Assembly: GCA_007745835.1 (NCBI GenBank)
Contig: CP036424.1
Span: 3,149,968-3,213,967, forward strand
DNA: 64,000 nucleotides
Origin: Planctomycetes bacterium MalM25
Lineage (GTDB): Bacteria > Planctomycetota > Planctomycetia > Pirellulales > Lacipirellulaceae
Direction of reading: 5' to 3'
The notes beneath the pieces were generated by a model. That model worked only from the letters and a program-made list of their open reading frames with translations. It had not been told where the DNA came from and made no database searches. The translations under genes and the position numbers were made by a program. This document shows, piece by piece, positions 1-10,706 of the stretch (its first letter is position 1; every line of letters begins with the position of its first letter).

Positions 1-284
1 TTGCGCTCCGGGATGCTGCTCTGGTCGATGTCGAAACCGTGCAGGCCGTTTGTCATGCCCGCGACGACGACCCATTGCCCGTTGTGCTCGCCGGCGGCGA
101 ACGAGTGCAGGCTCGGCATCGACGCGGCGCCCATATCGTACTGGCGCAGTTCCACCGCGTACGGCAGTTCTCCGCCGACAATCACGGGGGTGACCGTGTC
201 GGTCTGATTGGCGGCCGGGGCAATCCCCGCGAGCACCGCCAGCAGAGCGCCGACTTGCAGCGAGCGCGTAAGACGATCAGCCAT
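1..284 (-). CDS. Secreted protein of unknown function, N-terminal fragment cut by the window edge
   Basis: The minus-strand frame opens at ATG 284 and stays open to the edge, giving 94 residues. A GGAAAG ribosome-binding site sits just upstream. The protein starts MADRLTRSLQVGALLAVLAG and reaches an Ala-rich region, which is a typical Sec signal peptide with likely cleavage near residue 25. After it come short beta-like stretches, including QWVVVAGMTNGLHGFD, which has the rhythm of a propeller blade (inference). It precedes no other gene on its strand and lies 57 bp downstream of the PEP-CTERM gene on the same strand. The C-terminus is missing, so a PEP-CTERM anchor or dockerin cannot be checked. 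I do not recognise the family with certainty. Confidence 0.7.
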   Translation of the reverse strand, partial: MADRLTRSLQVGALLAVLAGIAPAANQTDTVTPVIVGGELPYAVELRQYDMGAASMPSLHSFAAGEHNGQWVVVAGMTNGLHGFDIDQSSIPER

Positions 285-341
285 CTTGCTTTCCAAGGTG
301 TGCATGCGATCTCGATCGAGGGGCGTACGGTGTGAAGCGGA

Positions 342-1034
342 TCAATGGACAAACGAACGACGGCAGAACACCCCGCCAAGCACCAAGGCGGCCGCCACCA
401 AGGACGACGGCTCGGGAACGCCAACGGCGCGGATGTTGTCGAGTCCGATTGAGGCGGCAATCACTTCGCCCTGCAGCCCCCCCGTGCCACCAAAGCTGAC
501 GGTCGGGAGTCCAACACTCGATATCAAGCGCACACGCCCTACACTCCTAGCTACGGCGGAGAAATCACTCAGTCCCGCGCCGACGCGTGTCATCGCGTCG
601 GCGGCAATCGAGAACGCTACTGAGGTCCACGCACTGTTGGCTCCGAGAAAGACAGGCTCTGTGGAGACAAACCAGGTCGTGCCATCGGCGATCCCCAAAC
701 GAAGCGAAAGGTCCGTATCTCCAGCGTTGAGGGCTTCCGCGCTGATAGCGGCCACGCCGGACGCAAGGTAATCACCTCCCCATTGATTGCCAGGACCCTC
801 GTTAGGAATCACCATCCGTGAGTTCGGGCCACCGAAGCCGTTCGACTCGTAGGCGAGGTACCTGTCGCCAGCGAGCTGCGGGCCGCCATCCGCGGTGACC
901 AGCAAAGACTGGGTGCCCGCCCCCCACCCCGCTGTAGCGCCGTCCTGAAAATCATCGACTTGGCCGATCGTGACCGCCAAGGCCGGCGAGCAGAGTGTCG
1001 TGAGCAACATGAGGCCAGGTACCGTGCGAAGCAT
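342..1034 (-). CDS. PEP-CTERM sorting-domain protein, secreted, 230 aa
   Basis: A signal peptide is visible (MLRTVPGLMLLTTLCSPALA). The body is a beta-rich sandwich starting at IGQVDDFQDGATAGWG, resembling the carbohydrate-binding-like domains found in many PEP-CTERM proteins. The last 25 residues are a PEP-CTERM signal: VPEPSSL, a hydrophobic segment, then CRRSF. By family knowledge such proteins are exported by Sec and then processed by an exosortase that recognises the PEP box. No exosortase gene lies in this window. There is no dockerin repeat, unlike the larger PEP-CTERM proteins further on. The role is unknown. It lies 57 bp upstream of the truncated secreted protein on the same strand and may be co-transcribed with it. 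Confidence 0.85.
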   Translation of the reverse strand: MLRTVPGLMLLTTLCSPALAVTIGQVDDFQDGATAGWGAGTQSLLVTADGGPQLAGDRYLAYESNGFGGPNSRMVIPNEGPGNQWGGDYLASGVAAISAEALNAGDTDLSLRLGIADGTTWFVSTEPVFLGANSAWTSVAFSIAADAMTRVGAGLSDFSAVARSVGRVRLISSVGLPTVSFGGTGGLQGEVIAASIGLDNIRAVGVPEPSSLVAAALVLGGVFCRRSFVH

Positions 1035-1310
1035 CGTTCATTCCGTGCTGGGGTGATGAGCGGCGACAGCGGCATGGCCACTGAAAGGGAGAACCAACCA
1101 TGCACTCGGAGAAAGAGCGCAAGATGCCCGTCCAAATAATGACCCCATCTCAAGTGAGAGGGGGCGGGACGAACCGGGTTACCACGCCGCCATTAGACGG
1201 GGGACCATCAAAGTAGGGAGGCCTAGGAGTGAGGCTTCATTATGGTTGTGGCTTTCCCCACGACAACCTCCGGCCACACAATTTCCTAGCTCATTTGCGG
1301 CGTATCCATC
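1035..1310. other. Gene-free spacer between a PEP-CTERM gene and the clpC terminator
   Basis: This spacer holds the upstream region of the minus-strand PEP-CTERM gene. I see no convincing open frame, no tRNA-like cloverleaf and no long inverted repeat other than the terminator that follows at 1311. It is somewhat less GC-rich than the coding DNA around it. A promoter for the PEP-CTERM gene should be here, but no clear -35/-10 pair stands out. Confidence 0.5.
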
Positions 1311-1344
1311 AAAAAAGGACGGGCCGTGTCACCACGGCCCGTCC
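1311..1344 (-). terminator. Rho-independent terminator of clpC
   Basis: Read on the minus strand this is a perfect 12-bp stem (GGACGGGCCGTG with its complement), a four-base loop and then six T residues. It begins 28 bp after the clpC stop codon. The strength and position make it a confident intrinsic terminator for clpC. Confidence 0.88.
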
Positions 1345-1371
1345 AGCAAAAGACTGTCTGTGAGCTGAGGC

Positions 1372-3960
<2,589 letters not shown>

Positions 3961-4134
3961 GCTCTACTCCGTGTCGTTAGCGGGCCCGGCGGCGCGCTGA
4001 GGGTTGGGTCGTTTCAGCTCGGCGGGCCGGGGTGGCCCGTGCCGGGTCGCTTCGCGGGGAAAGTCGGTTCGTGGGGATGCTGTCTTTGCGTCGTATTGTA
4101 GGCGTTTGTTCGCTTCGCCACCAAGCGGGCGTTT

Positions 4135-4833
4135 TTAGGCCGCCGGTCGCTCCTCCCGTCGGGACTCCGCCGAGGCGATCGGCAGGATGACCGGCGGTTG
4201 GTCCTCTTCGCTCGGTTGGGTCGCTCCTTCGGGGGTCTCTCCGGGCGGGGCGAGCACGTCCTCGATCCGCCGGCGTTCGTCTCGCAGCTCGTGGCGCCAG
4301 CCGGCGGCCGCGTCGAGCCGCTCCAGCCGCCGCAGCAGCCGCTCCGCTTGCCGCAGGCGTCCCGAGCTTCGCAGCACGCTCACCAGCCAGAATCGCGCCT
4401 CGAAATCGTCGCGGTCGGCTCGGATCGCGGCGCGGAGCGGGCGTTCGGCGTCGAGCCAATCGCCACGCAGATAACTGGTTTGAGCCTGCCGGAGCAGGGC
4501 GTCGTTGGCGTTCTCCTCGGGGTCGCTCGGGTTTTCGGTGGTTTGTTGGTTCTCGGCCGCTTCGCGCTCCGCAGCCAGCCGCCGCAGCTCGCCGCGGGTC
4601 TCCCACAGGGCGGCGATCCACAGGCCGAGCGCGGTGACCGCACATGCAAACTTAAGCCGCGATTCCAGCCACGCCGGCCAGACCAGCGTCGCGAGAACCA
4701 GCACGTTCAGCAGGACCGAGAAGGCCAGCGCCAACGTCAGCCCGGCGAGGGAGCCACGCACCCATAAATGCGGCAACCCGGGCCACAAGTAGGCGGCCCA
4801 GTGCAGGCGGCGGCGGGAGGGGCGACGCGGCAA
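4135..4833 (-). CDS. Membrane protein with a TPR-like domain, 232 aa
   Basis: The N-terminal part has a basic stretch, then two or three hydrophobic segments between about residues 12 and 75 (around LTLALAFSVLLNVLVLATLV and the following FACAVTALGLWIAALW). After an acidic linker comes a TPR-like helical pair (LLRQAQTSYLRGDWLDAERP and FEARFWLVSVLRSSGRLRQA), where paired helices of about 34 residues carry the usual small and aromatic positions. The C-tail is disordered and Pro/Glu-rich. The start is a TTG at 4833 with AGGA upstream. It lies upstream of clpC on the same strand with a 174-bp gap. The function is unknown; a scaffold role for membrane protein assembly is only a guess. Confidence 0.75.
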   Translation of the reverse strand: MPRRPSRRRLHWAAYLWPGLPHLWVRGSLAGLTLALAFSVLLNVLVLATLVWPAWLESRLKFACAVTALGLWIAALWETRGELRRLAAEREAAENQQTTENPSDPEENANDALLRQAQTSYLRGDWLDAERPLRAAIRADRDDFEARFWLVSVLRSSGRLRQAERLLRRLERLDAAAGWRHELRDERRRIEDVLAPPGETPEGATQPSEEDQPPVILPIASAESRREERPAA

Positions 4834-5157
4834 AAGACCGTCCTATAGCGGGGTCGCGAGGCTCGGGTGAGCCGACGGCGTGAGTAAACAGGAAGCAAAC
4901 CGCGGGGCGCATTCGGCCGATCGAACCGATTCGCCCCCATCTGCGGGCGGCGCGGAGTGTATCGGTCGGCTCGACTGTCAACAAGACAAACCCTGCTATC
5001 ATGGAGAGTTACGGCGATTCCCGGGCGCCAGCAACGCCCGAGGAATCCTGCTCCAGTTTTCTTGCCGTCACGGGCGTCCGTAGCGCCCTATCAAGCCGCA
5101 AACCCGCCAGATTGGCAGCCCACCCCCTCGTTTGGCTGCTTTATTAGCCCTCCGCCG
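4834..5157. other. Divergent spacer between the TPR membrane gene and thiE
   Basis: This 324-bp stretch should contain both divergent promoters. A TATCAT box near 4996 could be a -10 element for thiE, with only a weak -35. A short hairpin (CGGGCG, 7-base loop, CGCCCG) follows near 5029. I looked for a TPP riboswitch, which is common upstream of thiamine genes, and did not see its conserved CUGAGA segment. No open frame here looks coding. Confidence 0.45.
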
Positions 5158-6216
5158 ATGCCTAACCCCTCCAGCGGCGTGACCCGGTTGATCGACGCCT
5201 CGCTCAATCGGGCGAGTGAGGGCGCACGCGTCGTCGAGGACTACGCCCGGTTTGTGCTAAACGACGCCCACCTCTCGCGGCTCGCCAAGGAACTGCGGCA
5301 CGAGCTTTCAACGGCGGGCGGGGCGATCCCGATGGATCAACGGCTCGCGGCTCGCGACACGCCTGGCGATGTCGGGACCGTGATCTCAACCGACTCCGAG
5401 GCTCAGCGCGCCAACGCCGGTGAGGTCTGCCTCGCGAGCCTCGGGCGGCTGCAGGAGGCGCTCCGCTCGCTCGAAGAGTACGGCAAGACGATCGATCCGG
5501 CCCTCGGGGCGGCGTTCGAGGGGCTCCGCTACCGCGCTTACACCTTGGCGAAGGGGCTCGGGGCGACCCAGCGAGGGCAGGAACGCCTCGGCTCGGCGCG
5601 GCTCTACGTCCTGATCGACGGGGGCGAATCGCCCGTGGCGTTCAACGCCAACGTCGAATCCCTCGCCTCGGCGGGAGCGGACGTCCTTCAACTGCGCGAC
5701 AAGCGGCTCAGCGATCGCGACCTCGTCGAGCGCGCCCGGGCGCTCGCCACGATCTGCCGCCGGCGGGGGGTGGTCTCGATCGTCAACGACCGAGCCGACC
5801 TCGCCCTCGCCGCGGGGGCAGATGGGGTTCACGTCGGTCAGGACGAGCTCTCGGTTGCGGATGCTCGGGCGGTCGTCGGGCCCGGAGCGATCGTCGGCGT
5901 CTCGACGCACGCGATCGAGCAAGCCCGCGCGGCCGTGCTCGCGGGCGCCGATTATCTGGGTGTCGGGCCGACGTTCCCCTCGCCAACCAAGTCGTTCGAC
6001 GCCTTCCCGGGGCTCGACTACGTCCGCCAGGTCGCCGCGGAGATCGCCCTGCCCGCGTTCGCGATTGGCGGGATCCGGGCGGATAATCTGGGGGAGGTGA
6101 CGGCTGCGGGCGCGACGCGCGTCGCCGTCAGCTCGGCCGTGACCACCGCCGTCGATCCCGCCTCAGCCGTTAGCGAGCTGAAAGAGCGTCTCGGCGAGGG
6201 CGATCCCAACGGCTAA
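5158..6216 (+). CDS. thiE: Thiamine phosphate synthase with N-terminal ThiD2-type domain
   Basis: The 352-residue product is a fusion. Residues 1 to about 140 match the ThiD2-like domain (RLIDASLNRASEGARVVEDY, then RDTPGDVGT and ANAGEVCLASLGRLQEALRS), a family linked to HMP-phosphate kinase activity. The remainder is a ThiE TIM barrel: VLIDGG, QLRDKRLSDRDL, VNDRADLALAAGADGVHVGQ, GVSTHA, DYLGVGPTFPSPTK and AIGGI. ThiE joins HMP-pyrophosphate to thiazole phosphate to make thiamine phosphate. An upstream in-frame start exists at 4957, but the conserved domain begins at the ATG chosen here and the extra 67 residues are of low complexity. No other thiamine gene is nearby. Confidence 0.93.
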   Translation: MPNPSSGVTRLIDASLNRASEGARVVEDYARFVLNDAHLSRLAKELRHELSTAGGAIPMDQRLAARDTPGDVGTVISTDSEAQRANAGEVCLASLGRLQEALRSLEEYGKTIDPALGAAFEGLRYRAYTLAKGLGATQRGQERLGSARLYVLIDGGESPVAFNANVESLASAGADVLQLRDKRLSDRDLVERARALATICRRRGVVSIVNDRADLALAAGADGVHVGQDELSVADARAVVGPGAIVGVSTHAIEQARAAVLAGADYLGVGPTFPSPTKSFDAFPGLDYVRQVAAEIALPAFAIGGIRADNLGEVTAAGATRVAVSSAVTTAVDPASAVSELKERLGEGDPNG

Positions 6217-6295
6217 GATCCTGGCTCTGGTCGCTCCCTGACGGTCGCGGCTCTGCGATTTCCTGCCTACCGCCCTCTGCTTACTGCCTACTTCC

Positions 6296-7378
6296 ATGCT
6301 CCACGCGATCATCATGGCCGGCGGCTCCGGCACCCGGTTCTGGCCCGCCAGCCGCCGAGCGACCCCGAAGCAGTTGCTCTCGCTCGTGGGCGATGAGTCG
6401 ATGATCGCGCAGACGGCGGCCCGCTTCGGCGAGCTGGCCCCGCCTGAACGGCGGATGGTGGTCACGAACCAGCGCCTGGTCGACGCCTGCCGCGAGCAGC
6501 TGCCCGACCTGCCCACCGCGTCGATTGTCGGCGAGCCGTGCAAACGGGACACGGCGCCCTGCATCGGGCTTGCCGCGCTCTTGGTGACCAAAGTCGCTGG
6601 CGACCCGGACGCGACGATGCTCGTCTGCCCCGCCGACCACGTGATCCCCGACACCGCGGCGTTCCAGTCGGCCGTCAAGCAGGCGATGGCGCTCGTCGAT
6701 GAGGAGCCTTCGCGGATCGTCACGTTCGGCATCAAGCCGACCTACCCGGCGGAGATCTTCGGTTACATCCAGGCGGGCGAGCCCCTGAAGAGCGACGGCG
6801 CTCCGGCTTATCAAGTCGAGCAGTTCCGCGAGAAGCCCGACGCCGCCACGGCGACCGAGTACCTCGCCTCGGGGAGCTTCTACTGGAACAGCGGCATCTT
6901 CGTCTGGCGGGCCTCGACGATCCTCGACGCGCTCCGCGAACGCCAGCCGGAAACGCTTGCTCACCTCGAAAAGATCGTCGACGCTTGGGGGCAACCGGGC
7001 GGCGACGAGGTCTTCGAGAAGGAATTCGCCGCCATCGACGGCGTGTCGATCGACTACGCCGTCATGGAGCATGCCACGAACGTCGCCGTGATCGAGGCGC
7101 CCTTCGAGTGGGACGACCTGGGCGGCTGGCAATCGCTCCCCCGCCGGCTGGGCGAGGATGCGGCCGGCAACACGATCGTCGGCAAGCACCTCGGACTGAA
7201 CACCAAGGGCTCGATCGTCCGGACCAACGATGAGCACCTCGTCGTCACTCTCGGCTGCGAAGACCTGATCGTCGTTCACACGGAAGGGGCGACCCTGGTC
7301 GCTAACAAGCACGACGAAGAGAGTATCCGCAAGATCGTGAAGCAGCTCGAAGAGCTCGGCTGGGAAGAGCACCTCTAG
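6296..7378 (+). CDS. manC: Mannose-1-phosphate guanylyltransferase
   Basis: This 360-residue nucleotidyltransferase makes GDP-mannose from mannose-1-phosphate and GTP. The N-terminus has the signature MAGGSGTRFWPASRRATPKQ. Other matches are VCPADHVI, EIFGYIQAG, VEQFREKPD, FYWNSGIFVWRA and the metal and substrate region FEWDDLGGWQSL near the C-terminus. It has the short form, without the fused C-terminal isomerase domain of long ManC proteins, consistent with a separate manA at 48.9 kb. It follows thiE by 79 bp on the same strand. GDP-mannose would feed polysaccharide or glycolipid synthesis. Confidence 0.95.
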   Translation: MLHAIIMAGGSGTRFWPASRRATPKQLLSLVGDESMIAQTAARFGELAPPERRMVVTNQRLVDACREQLPDLPTASIVGEPCKRDTAPCIGLAALLVTKVAGDPDATMLVCPADHVIPDTAAFQSAVKQAMALVDEEPSRIVTFGIKPTYPAEIFGYIQAGEPLKSDGAPAYQVEQFREKPDAATATEYLASGSFYWNSGIFVWRASTILDALRERQPETLAHLEKIVDAWGQPGGDEVFEKEFAAIDGVSIDYAVMEHATNVAVIEAPFEWDDLGGWQSLPRRLGEDAAGNTIVGKHLGLNTKGSIVRTNDEHLVVTLGCEDLIVVHTEGATLVANKHDEESIRKIVKQLEELGWEEHL

Positions 7379-7442
7379 TGACACTGAACTAGTTAGCTCA
7401 TGGCTGCGAACCTCATCAACGCCTACATTGCGAGTTCTATTC

Positions 7443-7538
7443 ATGTCTTTCACATCGATGATCAGCATAGGTCTCTGCCTGTTCTTCGTTTGGCTCCTCA
7501 TCGCCGCAGCCAAAAAGAAAAAAGGTGGAGATGACTGA
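7443..7538 (+). CDS. 31-residue single-pass membrane peptide overlapping ruvX
   Basis: ATG 7443 opens a 31-codon frame: MSFTSMISIGL, a hydrophobic stretch CLFFVWLLIAAA, then KKKKGGDD and TGA at 7536-7538. This is the classic layout of a small membrane protein with a positive cytoplasmic tail. The stop overlaps the ruvX start (ATG 7531) by 8 bp, and its Lys/Gly codons form the GGTGGAG that serves as the ruvX ribosome-binding site, so translational coupling is likely (inference). The peptide lacks an obvious ribosome-binding site of its own. It is too short for confident homology, but organisation and composition support it as real. Confidence 0.55.
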   Translation: MSFTSMISIGLCLFFVWLLIAAAKKKKGGDD

Positions 7539-7995
7539 CCAGGGGCCCAAGCGTGGCCGCATCGGCGGCGTCGATTACGGCACGGTCCGCATCGGAGTGG
7601 CGATCGGCGACCTCGAGGTCGGCATGGCCTCGCCGCTGGAGAACTACACGCGCCGCAGCGAACGGCTCGACGCGAAGTACTTCGAGACCCTCGCCCGCGA
7701 GGAGCGCCTCGTCCGCTGGGTGGTCGGCCTGCCGGTGCACCTCGACGGGGGCGAGAGCCAGAAGTCGCAGGAAGCCCGCGCCTTCGGAAAGTGGCTCACC
7801 GAGAAGACGGGCGTGCCGGTCGAGTTCTTCGACGAGCGCTACACCTCGTCGCAGGCCGAGGAGATCCTCCAGGGCGCCAACCTCACCAAGAAACGCCGCA
7901 AAGCGCGACTCGACGCCCTCGCCGCGCAGATCATGCTGACGGCTTACCTCGAAAGCGGCGCAAAGGGGCAGGACGATCCGGGCGGGATCGAGTGA
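7531..7995 (+). CDS. ruvX: Putative Holliday junction resolvase / pre-16S rRNA nuclease (RuvX/YqgF)
   Basis: The 154-residue RNase-H-fold nuclease starts near GGVDYGTVRIGVAIGD, which holds the first catalytic Asp. WVVGLPVHLDGGES follows, then FFDERYTSSQAEEIL, and the last acidic position is in RLDALAAQIMLTAYLES. Family members process the 5' end of 16S rRNA and are often annotated as Holliday junction resolvases. I chose ATG 7531, with GGTGGAG directly before it, over the in-frame GTG 7525. It overlaps the small membrane peptide by 8 bp. Confidence 0.93.
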   Translation: MTDQGPKRGRIGGVDYGTVRIGVAIGDLEVGMASPLENYTRRSERLDAKYFETLAREERLVRWVVGLPVHLDGGESQKSQEARAFGKWLTEKTGVPVEFFDERYTSSQAEEILQGANLTKKRRKARLDALAAQIMLTAYLESGAKGQDDPGGIE

Positions 7996-8116
7996 GTCAT
8001 CAGCCCACCCTCGGCCGAACCGAGTCTTTCATCCGGCCCCGCCGAACGCCCGCACGGTTCGTTTGAAAGCTCACCATGCGGAGTTGGTCTGCTGGTAACC
8101 TGGGGCTGGTCGCCCG

Positions 8117-8872
8117 ATGGCGACTCTCATTCTGCCTCATCTTCTCCTCGCCCCGAGGGCTCTCGCCTTGATCCCCATCAAGCCCCTGTTTCTTTCTTCT
8201 ATCGCCGGCACGACGCTCTTGCTCGCAACGGTGGGGACGGCATCAGAAAACAGCGTTGTGATCGAAGCGGAAGACTTTGCGACCTCGACGAGTTGGACAA
8301 CTGTGGTTGACTCCAGCGCCTCGGGCGGGGTGTACGCGACCGTCGCGGTGAACACGCTCTCGGATCGTACGCTCACGCCTGCCAGCTACAACGTCGAAAC
8401 GCCCGCGGCTGGCACGTACTACCTGTACGCCCGCGCCTACGCGCCCACGTACGAACCGCGGCGCAATCTCTTCATGCCGGACCAGAACGACAGCTTCTTC
8501 ATCTTCGATGGGTTCAACGGGGCGCCCGACCTGAGCCTGCCCGCTAACGATGAGCGGGTCAACGAATTCTTCCCCGACGACGTGATGGGCGCCGATCAGT
8601 GGGGCTGGCTCAACGCTTCGGCGGGCATCAGCGTCGAGAAGGGCGCCACGATCGACTCGCCCGAGTACAAGTACGTGTCAGCCGCCCCCGGCGTGGAGAC
8701 CCTCAACATCGCGGGGCGGGAAGATGACACGCGGATCGACGTGTTCGTCTTGAGTCTCGACGCCAGCTTGACGGCTTCCGAACTGAACGCCCTGGTCGGC
8801 CTAGTCCCCGAGCCGAGCTCGGCGGCCCTTCTGCTAACAAGCGTCCTCGGGATGTTCCGCCGAAAGCGTTAG
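8117..8872 (+). CDS. PEP-CTERM protein with a CBM-like domain, 251 aa
   Basis: After a hydrophobic leader (around FLSSIAGTTLLLATVGTAS) the mature part starts VVIEAEDFATSTSWTTVVDS, which resembles the start of family 6/35-like carbohydrate-binding modules (EAEDF, then SGGVYATV and YYLYARAY). The end is a PEP-CTERM signal: VPEPSSA, a hydrophobic segment, then RRKR. Sugar binding is inferred from the fold resemblance only. The start is uncertain: ATG 8117 gives a leader with a long N-terminal extension, while TTG 8168 gives a more normal signal peptide. It converges with the GH16 gene, with only 35 bp between the stops. Confidence 0.83.
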   Translation: MATLILPHLLLAPRALALIPIKPLFLSSIAGTTLLLATVGTASENSVVIEAEDFATSTSWTTVVDSSASGGVYATVAVNTLSDRTLTPASYNVETPAAGTYYLYARAYAPTYEPRRNLFMPDQNDSFFIFDGFNGAPDLSLPANDERVNEFFPDDVMGADQWGWLNASAGISVEKGATIDSPEYKYVSAAPGVETLNIAGREDDTRIDVFVLSLDASLTASELNALVGLVPEPSSAALLLTSVLGMFRRKR

Positions 8873-8907
8873 GGCCCCTCCGAAAGAAGCGGCTCTCGGG
8901 TCGCTCT

Positions 8908-10491
8908 TCAAGCAAGGCGGCGCGAGCAGCCAACCATAAAACTGGCAGCCATCAGCACCACAATCGACGCCGGTTCGGGGACGGCCGCTGAGCTGACCGA
9001 CGCCGTCGCGCCGTAGTTGGCCGCCCACAGGTCGTAGCCCGCTTGGCCCTCGACGTGTGCGTCGCCGTCACGCCAGACGGCGTAGTCCGCGGCGTCGACC
9101 ACACCGTCGAAGTTGTAGTCGCCGGCCAAGACCTCTTCGAGGACGAGCGAGGCGGAGTCGATCCAGATGGCGCCGTTGTCGTTGTCGGTCTGGTCGAAGA
9201 GGAACGAGAGGCGTGCCTCCACGGCTCCGTCCGGGGCGATCGCCTCGAGCGTGTGGTCGAGCCAAGCGTTCTGAGCGGACGACCCGTCGTGGATGAGCTG
9301 GGAGACCTCGCCCAAGAAGTCGTTCGACCCGGAGGCGGCGCCGAAAGAGCTGAAGAACTCGATCCGCATCGTCACTTCGTTGTCCTTGCCGAAGAGCGTG
9401 TCCCACGAAGGGGTCTGCGAGCTCGTTCCGGCGCGCACCAGCACGCCCTCCGTGATCGCGACGCCCTGCGAAACGCCCGACGTGTTCGGACCGCCGGTGA
9501 ACTGTCCAAAGACCTTCAGGGCGTGCGTGCCGTCGTTCACGAGGCTGTCGCTGGCCGTGACGTTCCCGATCGTGTTGCCGAACACGTCCCACCCATCGAG
9601 CGACCCACCGTTGTCATCGAAGCCCGGGTTGATGAGCAGGTTCACGCCGTAATCGGGATCGGTCGATTGCTGCCAGACCCGCACGTAATCGACCAGCATG
9701 GTTTGGGGCCACACGGTGGTCGCGTCCGGATCGCCACCGAAGAACCCACCGACCGCCACGTTGAGGATGAGGTTCTTGGTCGTCTCGAAGATCGGCCGGT
9801 TGGGCCGCTCCTCAACGGTGAGATGCAGCACATCGTCGACGTAGTAGCGGATGGTGGTCTCGTCCCACTCGGCGGCGTAAGTGTGGTAGCCGGCGTGGAA
9901 GTCGACCGGCTGGCCTCCCTCGGTCGCGGTGTGCTCGTGGAAGGTGTACCGGTGGTCGTCGCAGCACGGGCCTGGGTTCGTTTGCCAGTGGTAGGCGCTG
10001 GAAACCAACGTCGGCTGGCTGCCACGGTTCTCCAGGATGTCGATCTCGCCCCCCTGAGGCCAAGGGACGTGGTTCGAGTTCAACCAGAAGGCGGGCCACA
10101 TCCCTTGCGAGGTCGGCAGATCGATCCGCGCTTCAAACCTTCCAACGCCGAACAGATCTCTCGACGTCACAAGGCCCGATTGATACGCCTTGCCTTCGCG
10201 CGGCGTGTCGATCGCGGTGATTTGCAGGGCGCCGTCCGCGACGGCGACTTGGTCTGGGTGGTAGTACTGCTTCTCGTCGTTGAAGCTGTCCCGGCGATCA
10301 AGGGCTTCCCACTTCTGCGTGTCGAGTGAGTTCCCGTCGAACTCGTCGTTCCAAGAGAGATCCCATCCGGGGAGGTGGGGGACCTGAGCCGAAGCCATCG
10401 GCATGCTGAAGAACGTCACCCCCAGCGCCAGCAACGTGCCGATCAGACAGGGGCGATAACGCGACGGAGTTAGGGAGTTCTGCCGTGACAA
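8908..10491 (-). CDS. Secreted GH16 beta-glucanase with dockerin-like repeat and PEP-CTERM anchor
   Basis: The 527-residue protein has a signal peptide (to about 35, ending MASAQ). A GH16 catalytic domain spans about 40-275 with the active-site motif EIDILE (Glu149 nucleophile, Asp151, Glu154 acid/base) preceded by GMWPAFWLN. GH16 enzymes cut beta-1,3 or mixed glucans, such as laminarin, or some galactans. A second beta-sandwich (about 285-450, GFDDNGGSLDGWDVFG onwards) resembles a carbohydrate-binding domain. Then comes a dockerin-type repeat (GDYNFDGVVDAADYAVWRD with partner half DLWAANYGA) and a PEP-CTERM end (VPEPASI, hydrophobic, SRR). The preferred substrate cannot be read from the sequence. 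Confidence 0.95.
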   Translation of the reverse strand: MSRQNSLTPSRYRPCLIGTLLALGVTFFSMPMASAQVPHLPGWDLSWNDEFDGNSLDTQKWEALDRRDSFNDEKQYYHPDQVAVADGALQITAIDTPREGKAYQSGLVTSRDLFGVGRFEARIDLPTSQGMWPAFWLNSNHVPWPQGGEIDILENRGSQPTLVSSAYHWQTNPGPCCDDHRYTFHEHTATEGGQPVDFHAGYHTYAAEWDETTIRYYVDDVLHLTVEERPNRPIFETTKNLILNVAVGGFFGGDPDATTVWPQTMLVDYVRVWQQSTDPDYGVNLLINPGFDDNGGSLDGWDVFGNTIGNVTASDSLVNDGTHALKVFGQFTGGPNTSGVSQGVAITEGVLVRAGTSSQTPSWDTLFGKDNEVTMRIEFFSSFGAASGSNDFLGEVSQLIHDGSSAQNAWLDHTLEAIAPDGAVEARLSFLFDQTDNDNGAIWIDSASLVLEEVLAGDYNFDGVVDAADYAVWRDGDAHVEGQAGYDLWAANYGATASVSSAAVPEPASIVVLMAASFMVGCSRRLA

Positions 10492-10706
10492 GAGAATCGA
10501 TTCCGTCGGAAAGACTTAACGAGAAGGGCGATCGGAAACAGTTCCGTCGCGAAGCGGTTCCGCTCGTCATTCTAACCGACGGCTTCGAATTGGCATGCTG
10601 ATCGAGGAAGTTACTATCCGCATTTTTTAGAATAGGCCACCCGCTTCGTGAGAACGCCAACACGGGTAACTGTTCACTGCACTTGGCTACCCGGTGTTAC
10701 TCGGTG

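Noticed and set aside
1-207. Plus-strand open frames at the left edge
   Set aside because: The minus-strand frame from ATG 284 has a ribosome-binding site and a signal peptide, so the plus-strand frames are shadows.
5000-5157. A possible TPP riboswitch upstream of thiE
   Set aside because: The conserved CUGAGA and associated elements are not present; only a short unrelated hairpin is seen.
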